Below, piece by piece: positions 43,545 through 54,515 of a DNA stretch of 64,000 nucleotides; within the stretch, counting starts at the first letter, position 1, and every line of letters begins with the position of its first letter. The translations under genes were made by a program, and so were the position numbers. Below the pieces are notes generated by a model. It did no database searches, was not told the DNA's origin, and saw only the letters and a program-made list of their open reading frames with translations. This DNA comes from Thermococcus alcaliphilus (GTDB taxonomy: Archaea; Methanobacteriota_B; Thermococci; Thermococcales; Thermococcaceae): assembly GCF_024054535.1 (NCBI RefSeq), contig NZ_JAMXLV010000023.1, positions 62,001 through 126,000 on the forward strand, given 5' to 3'.

Positions 43545-44933
43545 ATGAGCATAGAGGCACTTTTCAAACCAAAGAGCGTTGCCGTTATAGGCGCTTCTGG
43601 TAAGCCTGGGAAGATAGGATACGCTATCATGAAGAACCTTGTCGATTACGGCTACGAGGGCAAAATCTACGCAGTTAACGTTAAGGGTGGGGAGATAGAG
43701 ATCAGCGGAAGAAAGTTCCCAGTATACAAGAGCATCCTCGATGTCCCGGATGAAGTAGACATGGCAGTTATAGTTGTTCCAGCTAAGTTTGTCCCACAGG
43801 TTGTAGAGGAATGTGGAAAGAAGGGAGTAAAAGTACTTCCGATTATCAGCTCGGGTTTTGGAGAACTTGGTGAGGAAGGAAAGAAAGTTGAGCAGCAACT
43901 AGTTGAGACAGCCCACAAGTACGGAATGAGGATACTCGGTCCAAACATCTTCGGTGTTGTTTACACCCCAGCCAAGCTTAACGCAACCTTTGGTCCGACA
44001 GATGTAATGCCCGGAAAGCTTGCACTTGTCTCTCAAAGCGGTGCCCTCGGAATAGCCCTTATGGGATGGACAATACTTGAGAAGGTCGGTCTTTCGGCTG
44101 TTGTTAGCATTGGAAACAAGAGCGATCTTGACGATGCAGACATGCTTGAGTACTTTGAGACCGACGAAAACACGGGGGCAATCTTAATCTACATGGAAGG
44201 TGTGAAGGACGGAAGAAGATTCATGGAAGTCGCGAAGAGAGTTTCAATGAAGAAGCCGATTATAGTTATCAAAGCTGGAAGGAGCGAGAGGGGAGCCAAG
44301 GCTGCTGCATCTCATACGGGTTCACTTGCTGGTGCAGATAGCATTTATACAGCCGCATTCAAGCAGAGCGGTGTTTTAAGAGCATTAACAATTGGCGAGG
44401 CTTTCGACTGGGCAAGAACCCTTTCAAACCTTCCAGAGCCCGAGGGAGATAACGTTGTAATCCTCACAAACGGTGGTGGAATAGGCGTTATGGCCACTGA
44501 CGCTGCTGAGGAAGAAGGATTGAAGCTCTATGACAACCTTGAGGAGCTTAAGATCTTTGCAAACCACATGCCACCCTTTGGAAGCTATAAGAATCCAGTG
44601 GACTTAACGGGTATGGCCGGAGCTGAGGCCTACGAAGGTGCAGTTAGAGACGCATTAGCCCATCCAGAGATGCATGCCATAGCAGTCCTCTACTGCCAGA
44701 CAGCTGTTCTTGATCCAAGAGACCTCGCAAAGATAGTCATCAAGGAATATGAGGCAAGCGGAAGGAAGAAGCCAATAGTGGTTGCCATAGTCGGTGGCGT
44801 TGAGGCTAAAGAAGCAATTGACATGCTCAACGAGAACGGCATCCCAGCGTACCCAGAGCCCGAAAGGGCTATTAAGTCACTTGCGGCTTTATACAGATGG
44901 CACAACTGGAAAATGAAGCATAAGAAAGAGTGA
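43545..44933 (+). CDS. acdA: Acetate-CoA ligase (ADP-forming) alpha subunit
   Basis: A 462-residue alpha subunit of archaeal acetyl-CoA synthetase (ADP-forming), which makes ATP from acetyl-CoA at the end of sugar and peptide fermentation. The CoA-binding domain begins SVAVIGASGKPGKIGYAIM, a succinyl-CoA-ligase-like domain follows, and the phosphorylated His lies in AASHTGSLAGAD (about residue 257). Length equals that of the Pyrococcus furiosus subunit. Start ATG 43545 follows GAGGTGAAGG. The beta subunit is not in the window, as expected for Thermococcales. TATA at about 43490. Confidence 0.96.
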   Translation: MSIEALFKPKSVAVIGASGKPGKIGYAIMKNLVDYGYEGKIYAVNVKGGEIEISGRKFPVYKSILDVPDEVDMAVIVVPAKFVPQVVEECGKKGVKVLPIISSGFGELGEEGKKVEQQLVETAHKYGMRILGPNIFGVVYTPAKLNATFGPTDVMPGKLALVSQSGALGIALMGWTILEKVGLSAVVSIGNKSDLDDADMLEYFETDENTGAILIYMEGVKDGRRFMEVAKRVSMKKPIIVIKAGRSERGAKAAASHTGSLAGADSIYTAAFKQSGVLRALTIGEAFDWARTLSNLPEPEGDNVVILTNGGGIGVMATDAAEEEGLKLYDNLEELKIFANHMPPFGSYKNPVDLTGMAGAEAYEGAVRDALAHPEMHAIAVLYCQTAVLDPRDLAKIVIKEYEASGRKKPIVVAIVGGVEAKEAIDMLNENGIPAYPEPERAIKSLAALYRWHNWKMKHKKE

Positions 44934-44953
44934 TTTCCTTCTCTTCTTTTTCA
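44934..44953 (+). terminator. T-rich terminator after acdA
   Basis: TTTCCTTCTCTTCTTTTTCA follows the stop and lies in the short gap before the convergent reverse gyrase end. Typical archaeal oligo-T terminator. Confidence 0.4.
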
Positions 44954-44973
44954 TTAATTATGAAAAAGAGAGA

Positions 44974-47900
44974 TTAGGCAATGTACTTTCTTATCTCCTC
45001 GTACATATCGTTCAGCACTTCTTGGTAATCTACCTTGTTTTCCTCCACAAGATCCATGAGCTCTTCCAGCTGTCTGGTTCTTTCCTCACTCACAAGCTCC
45101 TTGTATTTTGTGATTAGGTAGTGGTAAACCTTCGTGCCTAGTTCTGTTGGCACTAACTTCTTCCTTCCCTTCGTTTCGATAACGTAGTGCCTGTCTAAGA
45201 GAGTTTTGACTATCTTTGCATACGTAGAAGGCCTACCGATTTTGCGCTCCTTCATTAGGGCAATTATGTCTCCTTGAGTAAACAGGGGTACTTTTGGAGC
45301 CCTCCATTTCTTGATGTCCTTAACCTTAATCCTCTGTCCTTTTTCAAGTTTGGGAAGCTGTCTTAGTGGAGGGTTCCTAAGTCTTGTCCATCCATCGAAG
45401 AGTATCTCCACGTAACCTTCTATTTCCGCTTTTGCTACCTTTGCATCAATAACTGCCTTTTCATAAAGTATTTTTGCCGCTTTCATTTGGGAGGTCATAA
45501 AGCGCTTGAATATCATATCATAGAGCCTGAAGTGGTCTCTCGTTAGACCCCTTGCAAGGGTTATTATTCCATCCCTCAGCAACTGCATGAGTCTTCCAGT
45601 GTCTATGGGTCTTGTAGGTCTTATACACTCGTGTGCTCCCTCTTCACCCCACTTCCTCGGAGCAAAGTAATCTTCACCGACCTCTTCGGTAATGTATTCC
45701 TTGGCAACTTCAATACCAACGTTGCTCACATGGGTGGAATCTGTTCTTATGTAAGTTACTAGACCGAGTTCGAAGAGGTCTTGGGCGAGTCTCATAGTGT
45801 AGTCGGTTGAAAATCCTAGGAATCTTGAGGCATCCTGGAGCATTGTATCGGTGGTATACGGTGGGAGGGGATTTAGGTCTCTCTCTTCCAGCTGGACTTC
45901 TTCCACGATAACTTCTTGAACTTCTTCCTTAACTCCCTCCAGTGTCACTTCCAAGTCGTTTTCGAGTGTCAGCCTCATGAAATCGGTTTCACTTTCCACG
46001 AATTCTCTGTATCTCTCTATGACCCAGCCTAGAACGGGGGTTTGGACTCTTCCAGCTGAAAGGTAAGTGTTCTCAAAAACCTCCCAGAGCTTCTGGCTAA
46101 GCTCAAATCCTATCCACCTGTCTTCTATTCTCCTCACAAGCTGGGCATTTACCCTTGCCTCGTTTACGTCTCTTGCCTCTTTAAGGGCCTTTAGAATAGC
46201 GGGCCTCGTAACCTCATGGAACTCTATCCTCTTTATGGTTGGAGTATACGGAGAGAGGACGTTTCTTATGTCCCATGCAATCTTTTCACCCTCAACATCG
46301 GGATCCGTTCCAATCAGTATTTCATCAACTTCCTGAGCAATTTCCCTCATTGCAATCACATTTTCGAGGGCATCCCTCACGTCTCTTGAACCACATCTGG
46401 GACATACTCCTTTCTTTTCCCAGTCCACAAATTGATGCCCGCACTCTCTACAGCGCTTTAAGGTATCGTAAACCGGGATAAAGTAGAGCTTTCCGTCGTT
46501 TTCCTTTATTAAAACTCCATGGTAACCTTCGTTTGTAACGAGATCGAACATATGCCCTCCGCTTGCCAGTATGGTGAGCATTAGTTCTCCTATGCTTACT
46601 TCATACGCTACCAAATCACCAATACGCCTCTTGCTTGGCTGTCCAAAGAAACTCGCAATAGTTCTGGCTTTGTTTGGCGATTCTACTATCATAAGGGCAG
46701 ATTTTACAAGGTCTTTTGTCTTCTCTGCTATTTTACCCTCCATGATGAGCCTGACTTTCTCCCTATCAGCGTCAATCTCTTTCAGCAACTCCTCCAAATT
46801 GAGCTCATTGAAGGGCTTCATATCAAACTCCGCAAAGCGCCAGCGCATCTGCCTCTTCAAGCCATTGAAAACCTTCTCATTGTCCACTATCACAACGCTG
46901 AGTCCCTTTGTAATACCTCCAGCAAAAAGTCTCGAAGTTCTTCCTGTGGCCTGTATGTACGTCCTCACGTCGGGAATCTCTATGTACCACTTTCCCTCCT
47001 CTTTCTTGAGGCTCACAAAAGGATCTTCTTCTATTCTTTTTAGGACTTCGGGCTTCTTTAATACGTTTCTAAGGAACTCAACGGCTTCCTTAAAAACTTC
47101 AAGAACGTGATTTGAGAACCCTTCTAGGGGTAGCCCTTCTGCTAGTGCTTCCTCTATTTTTAAGATTTCAAACTGCGGGATATTTCTTATGAGCCTCCTT
47201 AGCCTAGCGTACAGCTTTTCGGCGTTTCTCCTATCCTCATTTTCAAGGAATTCCATGACCTCACTCATCAGTCCTAAAACCCTGTATATAGTAGGCTGTT
47301 CGAGGTCTATACTGAACCGGAACTTTGGAACTCCAGTAAATATGGCATATCTTATTAGATGGGGCAGATCTAATCCTCTAACAATAGAGCCATAATATGT
47401 AGCAACCCCTATTAGGTAATCAACCTCTCCCTTCTCGAATCTTTCAAGCCCCTTTTTGTTCCTTGCCGAGACTAACTCCACCTTAAATCCTAAATCTTGC
47501 AGGTAATTCGTTAGTTTCTCTGCATACGCTATTCCCTGGTCAATTGGGACGAATATGAGTCCTCCCGAGCCTAAAGTTTTTAACAGCTCTTTGACGTGCT
47601 CCTCTATTGGCTTTTCGGGGAAGATATAGCTGTCCACGACGTTTCTCAACGCAGATCTGCCGCTTCCCACCTCGAAATCCAAAAGCTCACGGTAAAGCTT
47701 TATTCTATCTCCTCTAGCACTTCCAGTGGCGGAAGCTACGATTAGAACTCCAATTTTGTTTTCTCGCTTAAACTTTCTAATCTCCCTCTCAACTGTGTTT
47801 ATCTGCTTGTTCAGCTCTTTTAGCTTTTCATTTTTGTCCTTACTGTTACCGTTAAGGTATTTTGCCATCTGCTTTTTGAGTTTTATAATCTCCCAAGCCT

Positions 47901-48618
47901 TCTGAATGATCTCTTCGGTAAAACCGAGGAGAATAAGGGAGCGGTCTATGTTCTTTGAGGCTTTGAGGAATGCATCAACATCATCCACAAATATAAAATC
48001 GAACCTCTTATCCTTTAAGAGATCAAAATTCCTTGCTAAATACTGTGCAGAGGTTATAAGGATGTCAAAATCTCCATTCTGGATTTTTTGGAGCATTTCT
48101 TCCTTCTCTTTTTTCTTCATGTTCCCGTGGTAGTAAGCTAAGTTAACGCTTACCCCGGCTTTTTCTGCAAATGTCTGGACTCTCTTGATTGTTTGAATTA
48201 CCAGAGGTGTTGTCGGCAAAATTATATATGATTTCTTACCCTTTTTTGCATAGTAAATCGACATGAAAGCCCCAAAAACGCTTTTTCCCATTCCAGTAGG
48301 GGCGATTATAGAGAAGCTTTTTCCCCTCACTAAACGCTTAACCCAAGTTTTTTGGGCGCTCCAAAACGTGAAGCCGGTAGCTTTCTTGAAAAGCTCTTCA
48401 GCCTCATTCAACTTTTTCTCAAGAGAATATAGCTCTTCCCAGTGTTTTAAAGTTCCTCTGAGCTTTAGGGCATCCCTAATTCCTTTTATCAGATCAAAAT
48501 ATACTTCGGCTTTTATTTCCTCATCCAAGCAGACCTCACAAGGATGCTTCTTGTATAAACGTAAATCACTTATCCTGTCCTCACAGTTAGGACACATGCC
48601 CCTGTATATGGCCTTCAT
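44974..48618 (-). CDS. rgy: Reverse gyrase
   Basis: A 1214-residue enzyme that introduces positive supercoils with ATP, the hallmark of hyperthermophiles. It starts with a zinc finger (CPNCED...CEVC, about residues 9-30), then the helicase-like domain with Walker [12 protein letters not shown] and DDVD box. The latch region follows, then the topoisomerase IA domain from about residue 625 ([20 protein letters not shown]). A second zinc finger is CRECGHQF...CPRCGSRD, and the active Tyr is in TYIRTDSTH. No intein is present. Start ATG 48618 follows GGAAGGTGGT. The gene is intact. Confidence 0.97.
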   Translation of the reverse strand: MKAIYRGMCPNCEDRISDLRLYKKHPCEVCLDEEIKAEVYFDLIKGIRDALKLRGTLKHWEELYSLEKKLNEAEELFKKATGFTFWSAQKTWVKRLVRGKSFSIIAPTGMGKSVFGAFMSIYYAKKGKKSYIILPTTPLVIQTIKRVQTFAEKAGVSVNLAYYHGNMKKKEKEEMLQKIQNGDFDILITSAQYLARNFDLLKDKRFDFIFVDDVDAFLKASKNIDRSLILLGFTEEIIQKAWEIIKLKKQMAKYLNGNSKDKNEKLKELNKQINTVEREIRKFKRENKIGVLIVASATGSARGDRIKLYRELLDFEVGSGRSALRNVVDSYIFPEKPIEEHVKELLKTLGSGGLIFVPIDQGIAYAEKLTNYLQDLGFKVELVSARNKKGLERFEKGEVDYLIGVATYYGSIVRGLDLPHLIRYAIFTGVPKFRFSIDLEQPTIYRVLGLMSEVMEFLENEDRRNAEKLYARLRRLIRNIPQFEILKIEEALAEGLPLEGFSNHVLEVFKEAVEFLRNVLKKPEVLKRIEEDPFVSLKKEEGKWYIEIPDVRTYIQATGRTSRLFAGGITKGLSVVIVDNEKVFNGLKRQMRWRFAEFDMKPFNELNLEELLKEIDADREKVRLIMEGKIAEKTKDLVKSALMIVESPNKARTIASFFGQPSKRRIGDLVAYEVSIGELMLTILASGGHMFDLVTNEGYHGVLIKENDGKLYFIPVYDTLKRCRECGHQFVDWEKKGVCPRCGSRDVRDALENVIAMREIAQEVDEILIGTDPDVEGEKIAWDIRNVLSPYTPTIKRIEFHEVTRPAILKALKEARDVNEARVNAQLVRRIEDRWIGFELSQKLWEVFENTYLSAGRVQTPVLGWVIERYREFVESETDFMRLTLENDLEVTLEGVKEEVQEVIVEEVQLEERDLNPLPPYTTDTMLQDASRFLGFSTDYTMRLAQDLFELGLVTYIRTDSTHVSNVGIEVAKEYITEEVGEDYFAPRKWGEEGAHECIRPTRPIDTGRLMQLLRDGIITLARGLTRDHFRLYDMIFKRFMTSQMKAAKILYEKAVIDAKVAKAEIEGYVEILFDGWTRLRNPPLRQLPKLEKGQRIKVKDIKKWRAPKVPLFTQGDIIALMKERKIGRPSTYAKIVKTLLDRHYVIETKGRKKLVPTELGTKVYHYLITKYKELVSEERTRQLEELMDLVEENKVDYQEVLNDMYEEIRKYIA

Positions 48619-48695
48619 ATTACCACCTTCCAATGCTCTTTTAGGGGATGCAAACTTTATAAGGCTTTTTTTGAAGGCCTTTTTCGGTGGAGCAT

Positions 48696-49067
48696 ATGAT
48701 AGTGGAAAAACTCAAACTCACTGCAGAGCTCAATGAACAAGAGTACAAAAAGGTAGGGGAGATAGTGGAAAAGCTGAGGGGGAAATTCCCAAACGTTATG
48801 GTGAGGCAGTACAAAACACAGAAAAAATTAACTTTTCTTGATGTAGAGCTTGCCGAGAGACTTAATTTTGACATAATTCTTGGGAAGAGAAAGGGCTATT
48901 TCGTCTCAGTTGAGATGGAGGGCACTAAGGCAAAATATGCCTTTCAAATAATGAAAGCCATTTTAGATGAAGCTGGGATTAGCTATAGCCTTACCCTCGA
49001 TGGGAATAAGGTATATGATTCTTTAAGGAGAAAGCTCAAAGAGAGCACCCTTCTAGAGTTTCTTTGA
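48696..49067 (+). CDS. Conserved hypothetical protein, 123 aa
   Basis: A small alpha/beta protein: [53 protein letters not shown], and a C-terminal helix [20 protein letters not shown] recognise no family. The start ATG 48696 follows GGTGG. It is divergent from reverse gyrase (77-nt gap with both promoters) and overlaps the convergent SWIM-domain gene by 32 nt at its 3' end. Confidence 0.65.
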   Translation: MIVEKLKLTAELNEQEYKKVGEIVEKLRGKFPNVMVRQYKTQKKLTFLDVELAERLNFDIILGKRKGYFVSVEMEGTKAKYAFQIMKAILDEAGISYSLTLDGNKVYDSLRRKLKESTLLEFL

Positions 49068-49575
49068 CTTCCCTTCCCAGCTCTCCGGTTAAATTGTAGT
49101 CTGGGAAAAGCCTCTCGAATTCTTTAAAAATTTCCAATATTTGGAAACCTTTTTCTTTAGACGGAGTAAGGCTGAACAGCTTCAAGGCTTCTCTCAAGAG
49201 TCTGGCCACTTCACTACCGCTTTCATCGTTGTTTATTTGATATTGAAGCTCCTTTAAAATAATCTCCAGTCCCAATTCCGGATTCTCATGGAACAGATAT
49301 CTCTTTAAAGCTGCCTCTGGAAAAAACTCTGAGACTGGCTCATGGCTTTCTATGTAGAATCCCTCTTCAAAGACTATTATTGTGGCAGCGGCATGCTTGC
49401 AGTCTTTTCCCTGTGGACAGGTGCACCTGCTGGAGTTCTTTTCCAAGTCAACTTCCACATAATATGGATAAGTGCCCAAAACCTTGGAAAACAGCTTTTC
49501 TTTGTATTTTAAAACCCATAAAACCTTTCCTTTCTTGTAGTAGCTCTTACCCTTTTGCATTGTCTTCTTCTCCAT
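49036..49575 (-). CDS. SWIM zinc-finger domain protein
   Basis: A 179-residue protein. The N-terminal ~75 residues are a SWIM domain with the zinc motif RCTCPQGKDCKHAAATII (CxC...CxH), preceded by YYVEVDLEKNSS. The rest is helical (ILKELQYQINNDESGSEVARLLREAL). SWIM proteins bind nucleic acids or partners such as recombination factors; the archaeal role is unknown. It is transcribed divergently from infB. Overlaps the convergent gene by 32 nt. Confidence 0.8.
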   Translation of the reverse strand: MEKKTMQKGKSYYKKGKVLWVLKYKEKLFSKVLGTYPYYVEVDLEKNSSRCTCPQGKDCKHAAATIIVFEEGFYIESHEPVSEFFPEAALKRYLFHENPELGLEIILKELQYQINNDESGSEVARLLREALKLFSLTPSKEKGFQILEIFKEFERLFPDYNLTGELGREVKETLEGCSL

Positions 49576-49692
49576 GATAACCACTAAATGTGGTAAGCAT
49601 GAGGATTTTTAAGATTAATCCCTAACCTTTAAAAAGCGGGCGTTTTAGTTAATCCCGTAACGCTCATCAAAAGTTTTGTGGAGTGTGAGAGT

Positions 49693-51486
49693 ATGAAAAA
49701 AATTAGACAGCCAATTATAGCGGTTCTTGGACACGTAGATCATGGTAAGACCACGATGCTTGATAGAATACGTAATACCCGCGTAGCTGAGAAAGAAGCG
49801 GGTGGAATTACTCAGCACATTGGTGCGACCGAGGTTCCTATTGAAGTGGTTAAACAACTCGCTGGACCCCTTTTAAGTTTGTGGAAAGGCGAAATTAAAC
49901 TTCCGGGATTGCTCTTTATAGACACTCCCGGCCACGAGGCTTTTACGAGCTTGAGAGCCAGAGGAGGCAGTTTAGCCGATTTGGCAATCCTTGTAGTTGA
50001 TATAAACGAGGGCTTCCAGCCCCAGACTATTGAGAGCATAGAGATCTTGAGAAAATACAGAACTCCCTTTGTTGTCGCTGCAAATAAAATTGACCGTATT
50101 AAAGGATGGAAAATCGTTGAAAACGAGCCTTTCTTGGTAAACATCAAAAAACAGGATCAAAGGGCAGTTCAGGAGCTTGAGACAAAGCTTTGGGAACTAA
50201 TAGGAAAATTTTATGAGCTTGGCTTCCAGGCCAATAGGTTCGATCGTGTTCAGGACTTCAGAAGGGAACTCGCCATAATTCCCGTTTCAGCCAAATATGG
50301 AATAGGCCTTCCAGAATTGCTTGTTCTTATAGCGGGTTTGGCTCAGAAATATCTCGAAGAGAAGCTGAAGATAGAGGTTGAAGGTCCCGCGAGAGGAACT
50401 ATTTTGGAAGTTAGGGAGGAAGTAGGCTTTGGGACAACAATAGACGTGATAATTTATGATGGAACCCTCAGAAAAGACGATATAATAGTTGTGGGTGGCA
50501 AGGATAAGGCAATAGTCACAAAAATAAGGGCTCTCCTTAAGCCGAAGCCTCTTGACGAGATAAGAGATCCAAGATATCGCTTTGATCAGGTTGAGGAAGT
50601 TTCTGCAGCAGCTGGAATTAAGATAGCCGCCCCAAACTTAGAGGAAGCTCTCGCAGGTTCCCCGGTTATAGCGGCAAGAACTGAAGAGGAGATAAAGAGA
50701 GCAAAAAGAGAAATCCTTGAGCAGATAAAGAGCATAATTATAAGCACGGACAAAGTTGGCGTTATTGTAAAAGCCGACACAATAGGAAGTCTCGAAGCGC
50801 TAAGCAAAGAACTGCAGGAAAAGAATATTCCAATAAGAAAGGCAGACGTTGGAAACATAAGCAAAACGGATGTTATGGAGGCATTGAGCGTAAAGGAGGA
50901 GGAATCTCTCTACGGTGTTGTCATAGGTTTTAATGTGAAGGTCAATGAAGACGCAGAGGAAGTTGCAAAGGCCAAGAAGATCCCGATATTTGTCGGCAAC
51001 GTTATCTATAAAATCATAGAAGACTACGAGGCATGGGTGAAGGCTGAGGAAGAAAAGAAGAAAAAAGAACTTTTAGCTCAAACAAAGTTCCCAGGAGTAA
51101 TTAAGATATTCCCAGATGAACGCTACATCTTCAGGAGAAGCCACCCAGCAATAGTTGGAATAGAGGTTATTGAAGGTAGGATAAAGCCGGGATACCCACT
51201 GATGAAGCAAAATGGAGAGCGGGTTGGGGTTATAAAATCAATAAAATCCAAAGAAGACTTCCTGCAGGAAGCAAAGAAGGGAGATCAGGTTGCTATAGCC
51301 ATTGAGGGTGCAATAGTCGGAAGGCACATCCATCCTGGGGAGATACTTTACGTCGATATAAGCAGGGATGATGCAATAAGACTCGTGAAGGAGCTCAGGG
51401 ATATGTTGGATGAGACCGACATAAGGGCACTAAAGGAAACAGCAAAAGTGAAGGCCCAAAAGGATCCATTTTGGAGTGCCCTATGA
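49693..51486 (+). CDS. infB: Translation initiation factor aIF5B (IF2 family)
   Basis: A 597-residue GTPase that joins ribosomal subunits. G1 is GHVDHGKTT (about residues 13-21), followed by DTPGHEAF (G3), NKIDRI (G4) and a beta-barrel domain II (GTILEVREEVGFGTTIDVII). The remaining domains include LKPKPLDEIRD and a C-terminal DMLDETDIRALKETAKVKAQKDPFW. The G1 site, which holds an intein in several Thermococcales, is uninterrupted here. Start ATG 49693. The PP-loop gene follows 30 nt later. Confidence 0.96.
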   Translation: MKKIRQPIIAVLGHVDHGKTTMLDRIRNTRVAEKEAGGITQHIGATEVPIEVVKQLAGPLLSLWKGEIKLPGLLFIDTPGHEAFTSLRARGGSLADLAILVVDINEGFQPQTIESIEILRKYRTPFVVAANKIDRIKGWKIVENEPFLVNIKKQDQRAVQELETKLWELIGKFYELGFQANRFDRVQDFRRELAIIPVSAKYGIGLPELLVLIAGLAQKYLEEKLKIEVEGPARGTILEVREEVGFGTTIDVIIYDGTLRKDDIIVVGGKDKAIVTKIRALLKPKPLDEIRDPRYRFDQVEEVSAAAGIKIAAPNLEEALAGSPVIAARTEEEIKRAKREILEQIKSIIISTDKVGVIVKADTIGSLEALSKELQEKNIPIRKADVGNISKTDVMEALSVKEEESLYGVVIGFNVKVNEDAEEVAKAKKIPIFVGNVIYKIIEDYEAWVKAEEEKKKKELLAQTKFPGVIKIFPDERYIFRRSHPAIVGIEVIEGRIKPGYPLMKQNGERVGVIKSIKSKEDFLQEAKKGDQVAIAIEGAIVGRHIHPGEILYVDISRDDAIRLVKELRDMLDETDIRALKETAKVKAQKDPFWSAL

Positions 51487-51516
51487 TTTTAACTTTTTTA
51501 ACCGCTGGTGAACCCT

Positions 51517-52128
51517 ATGGAGGTTTATCACCTCTACAGCGGAGGGAAAGATTCTTCGCTTGCGGCTTATATTTTGAGAAAGATTGGATACGAGGTAAAA
51601 CTTATTACTATTAACTTTGGAGTCCTCGACAGCTGGAAATATGCTAAGGAAACAGCTGAGGCTCTTGGCTTTCCCCATGAGGTAATCTTCCTTGACAGGG
51701 AAATTCTTGTGGAAGCGGCTGAGATGTGCATAAGGGACTCTCATCCTAGCAATGCAATTCAGTTTATTCACGAAAAAGCTCTAGAAGAAGTTGCAAAGCT
51801 TAGGCATGTGGAGAGAATAAGCGACGGAACAAGAAGAGATGATAGAGTGCCCTTCCTTGATCAGAGAAAAACGAGAAGTCTTGAAGATAGATTTAACGTT
51901 CAGTACATAAGACCTCTTCTCGGTTTGGGTTATAGGACGATACGGGAACTTACGGAGAAGCTTTTCGTCGTGGAGCTTAAAGAGAGCGAAAAGCTCGAGA
52001 AATCCGACTATGAAGTAGAGCTGAGATATCTTTTAAGGGAAAAAGGGGTAGATCCTCTCACAATTTTTCCGAAAAAGCATCTGCAGTCGAGGGTATTGGG
52101 GTGGAAAAAAGAAAAGGGTCACTTGTGA
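51517..52128 (+). CDS. PP-loop ATP pyrophosphatase family protein
   Basis: A 203-residue protein of the N-type ATP pyrophosphatase superfamily. The PP-loop SGGKDSSLAAYIL (residues about 7-19) binds ATP, and LITINFGVLDSWKYAKETA and ISDGTRRDDRVP follow. Family members activate tRNA bases, acids or amides by adenylation. The target is not evident; it could be a tRNA-modifying or a sulfur-transfer enzyme. ATG 51517 follows GGTGAAC. It overlaps the convergent glutamyl-tRNA synthetase gene by 10 nt. Confidence 0.75.
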   Translation: MEVYHLYSGGKDSSLAAYILRKIGYEVKLITINFGVLDSWKYAKETAEALGFPHEVIFLDREILVEAAEMCIRDSHPSNAIQFIHEKALEEVAKLRHVERISDGTRRDDRVPFLDQRKTRSLEDRFNVQYIRPLLGLGYRTIRELTEKLFVVELKESEKLEKSDYEVELRYLLREKGVDPLTIFPKKHLQSRVLGWKKEKGHL

Positions 52129-53840
52129 GCAAATATCGCTATCACTTTGTCTCCCTCAACTTTGTCCACCCTTACGAAACCAAAGCGTTCAAACTGCACG
52201 ATATCGTCGACCTTTAAGTCCGCATCCCTCTCAAGTAGCCCCTTCCTCACGATAAGTTCATCTCCTTCTGGGACGAGAACTTCACACGGCTTGCCCTCGG
52301 GAACCCAGTGGATCATCCTCCACCTGTGCTCCCTAGCTTTCTCATATTCAACGCTGTCGAACTCCGCTATGATTTTTTCTTCGCTAACTTCGACTATTCT
52401 GACGTTGAATAAATCCTTGAGCCTAATGTATTCGTTGCTCTTCAAGAGCTCAAGGTCGTCCTTTGAGACATAGATAGGCTTTCCGGGGGTGAACTTGAGT
52501 TTCCTAACCCCTCTCTCTGGATAATCTGGATGGAGTGGTATCTCCGCTGTAAACTCTTCTTCATAACCTCTAATTTCCATTGGAATTGGATCAGCAACGA
52601 AGAAGTATCTGTTCGCTATTGGTTCGATTATCCTTCTGTTTATTGCAGCTAGGTTGTCCCAGCTTATTGTGGTGTCGCTCTTCTTGAGCCCGACCTCGAT
52701 TATAAGCTCCCTAATAGCCTCCGGCTGAATGCCTCTCCTCCTCAACGCCCTAATTGTCCCAAGTCTTGGGTCGTCCCATCCGAGATACTTACCCTCTTCA
52801 ATACCTTTTCTTGTCTTGGACTTGCTTAGAATTACCCCTTCGATGGAGAGCCTTCCATGATGAACTGTTTCCGGATATTCCCATCCAAAGTATTCGTAGA
52901 TGTATCTTTGCCTTGTCTCGTTTTCGGCGTGTTCTTGCCCTCTGAAGATGTGTGTAACACCAAGCTCATGATCGTCTATAGCGGAGGCAAAGTTGTAGAG
53001 AGGCCATACGCGATACTTGTTTCCGGTTCTTGGGTGATTGGGGTTATCAATTATCCTAAGGGCAGGCCAGTCCCTAACTGCAGGGTTTGGGTGATTTAGG
53101 TCGGTTTTAATTCTAACGACAGCTTCACCCTCTTTGTACTCTCCGCTGAGCATCTTTTTCCACTCTCTTAGCTGAACTTCTGGAGGAAGGTCTCTGTGGG
53201 GACAGGCTTTTCCTTCGTCTCTGAGCCTTCTGAAGTGTTCTGGGTCACAGGTGCAGACGTAAGCTTTCCCCATCTCAAGAAGCTTCTCTGCATAGGAATA
53301 ATAAATCTCCAACCTGTCGCTTGCGTGGTGAATCTCATCTATTTGAAAGCCAAGCCACTTCAAATCTTCAATAATCCATTCATAGAATATGGGCTCAGGT
53401 CTCTTGACCTTTGGATCGGTGTCATCAAACCTTAGAATAAACTTTCCATCATAAAGCCTTGCATATTCGTGGCTTAAGATAGCTGCCCTCGCGTTTCCAA
53501 GGTGAAAAGCCCCATCCGGGTTTGGTGCAAACCTCGTGACCACTTTTCCCTTTTCTGCCTTTGGCAGTGGTGGGAGGCCTTTCTTCTCTTCTTTTTTCTC
53601 CTTCTTCTCCTCAAAGAACTCTGGATAAATCTCTCTAAGTTTTACTTCTTGCTCCTCCTTGCTCATGGCGTTGACTTCCTGAACAACATCATTGACAAGG
53701 GGAATTATCTCCCTCGCCCTTGGCCTCAGCTCTGGGTTCTCGCCAAGTATTTTCCCTATGACAGCCTTTGGATTTGCTTTTCCATCGTGTTGAATCGCAT
53801 TGATGAGCGCATATTTGAGTATTGTTTCCCTTAACTCCAT
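52119..53840 (-). CDS. gltX: Glutamyl-tRNA synthetase, archaeal type
   Basis: A 573-residue class I synthetase. An N-terminal archaeal extension (1-95) includes a Lys/Glu-rich segment and is followed by the HIGH-type motif PNPDGAFHLGNARAA (about residues 105-119). The KMSKS-type loop is ILSKSKTRKGI (about 345-355), and a beta-barrel anticodon domain of the GlnRS type fills the C terminus. It supplies Glu-tRNA-Glu, and in archaea also Glu-tRNA-Gln for amidation. Start ATG 53840 follows CTGGTGAAG. It is divergent from ndk. Confidence 0.96.
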   Translation of the reverse strand: MELRETILKYALINAIQHDGKANPKAVIGKILGENPELRPRAREIIPLVNDVVQEVNAMSKEEQEVKLREIYPEFFEEKKEKKEEKKGLPPLPKAEKGKVVTRFAPNPDGAFHLGNARAAILSHEYARLYDGKFILRFDDTDPKVKRPEPIFYEWIIEDLKWLGFQIDEIHHASDRLEIYYSYAEKLLEMGKAYVCTCDPEHFRRLRDEGKACPHRDLPPEVQLREWKKMLSGEYKEGEAVVRIKTDLNHPNPAVRDWPALRIIDNPNHPRTGNKYRVWPLYNFASAIDDHELGVTHIFRGQEHAENETRQRYIYEYFGWEYPETVHHGRLSIEGVILSKSKTRKGIEEGKYLGWDDPRLGTIRALRRRGIQPEAIRELIIEVGLKKSDTTISWDNLAAINRRIIEPIANRYFFVADPIPMEIRGYEEEFTAEIPLHPDYPERGVRKLKFTPGKPIYVSKDDLELLKSNEYIRLKDLFNVRIVEVSEEKIIAEFDSVEYEKAREHRWRMIHWVPEGKPCEVLVPEGDELIVRKGLLERDADLKVDDIVQFERFGFVRVDKVEGDKVIAIFAHK

Positions 53841-53939
53841 TTTCTTCACCAGAGAAAAAAAGGCAGAGATGAGTTATAAACCTTGTGCGGGATTGAAAAC
53901 AATTTTAAATCTTCAAACTTATTCTTCTCGGTGTTGCCG

Positions 53940-54461
53940 ATGAACAAGACGGAAAGGACTCTTGTGATTATAAAGCCCGATGCCGTTGTTAGGGGCCTTA
54001 TAGGTGAAATTATAAGCAGATTCGAGAAGAGAGGCCTTAAAATAATCGGGATGAAGATGATCCACATTGATAGAGAATTAGCGGAGAAGCACTATGAGGA
54101 ACACAAGGGGAAGCCCTTCTTTGAGCCTCTGATAGACTATATTACCAAAGCGCCAAGTGTAGTAATGGTTCTCGAAGGCAGGTATGCCATAAGCGTCGTT
54201 AGGAAAATGTGCGGTGCAACTGACCCCAAGGATGCAGAGCCGGGAACCATAAGGGGCGACTACGGTCTTGATGTTGGAGATGCGATTTACAACGTTATTC
54301 ACGCCTCAGACAGCGAGGAAACCGCAAAAAGGGAAATAGCACTCTACTTCAAAGAGGACGAGCTCTTTGAGTACTGCAAGGCTGCTGAGTGGTTCTACCA
54401 CTCCCACTGGGACAAGGAGAAAGGGGAGTACTTAGACTCCACAGATTGCTTGAAGCTTTGA
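53940..54461 (+). CDS. ndk: Nucleoside diphosphate kinase
   Basis: A 173-residue kinase that balances NTP pools by a phospho-His mechanism. It starts [15 protein letters not shown], has the [24 protein letters not shown] motif with the active His (about residue 122), and a C-terminal extension of about 20 residues longer than bacterial forms ([24 protein letters not shown]). The ATG at 53940 follows GGTGTTGCC. Confidence 0.96.
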   Translation: MNKTERTLVIIKPDAVVRGLIGEIISRFEKRGLKIIGMKMIHIDRELAEKHYEEHKGKPFFEPLIDYITKAPSVVMVLEGRYAISVVRKMCGATDPKDAEPGTIRGDYGLDVGDAIYNVIHASDSEETAKREIALYFKEDELFEYCKAAEWFYHSHWDKEKGEYLDSTDCLKL

Positions 54462-54515
54462 TGCTTTTCCAAATTGTTAAAAACCTCTACCTCTAATCTT
54501 TTTTAGGTGCTGTGG

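Noticed and set aside
49693-51486. Intein in infB (G1 site), also looked for in cdc48 and rgy
   Set aside because: GHVDHGKTT in infB, both Walker A sites in cdc48 and the reverse gyrase motifs are uninterrupted; no intein.
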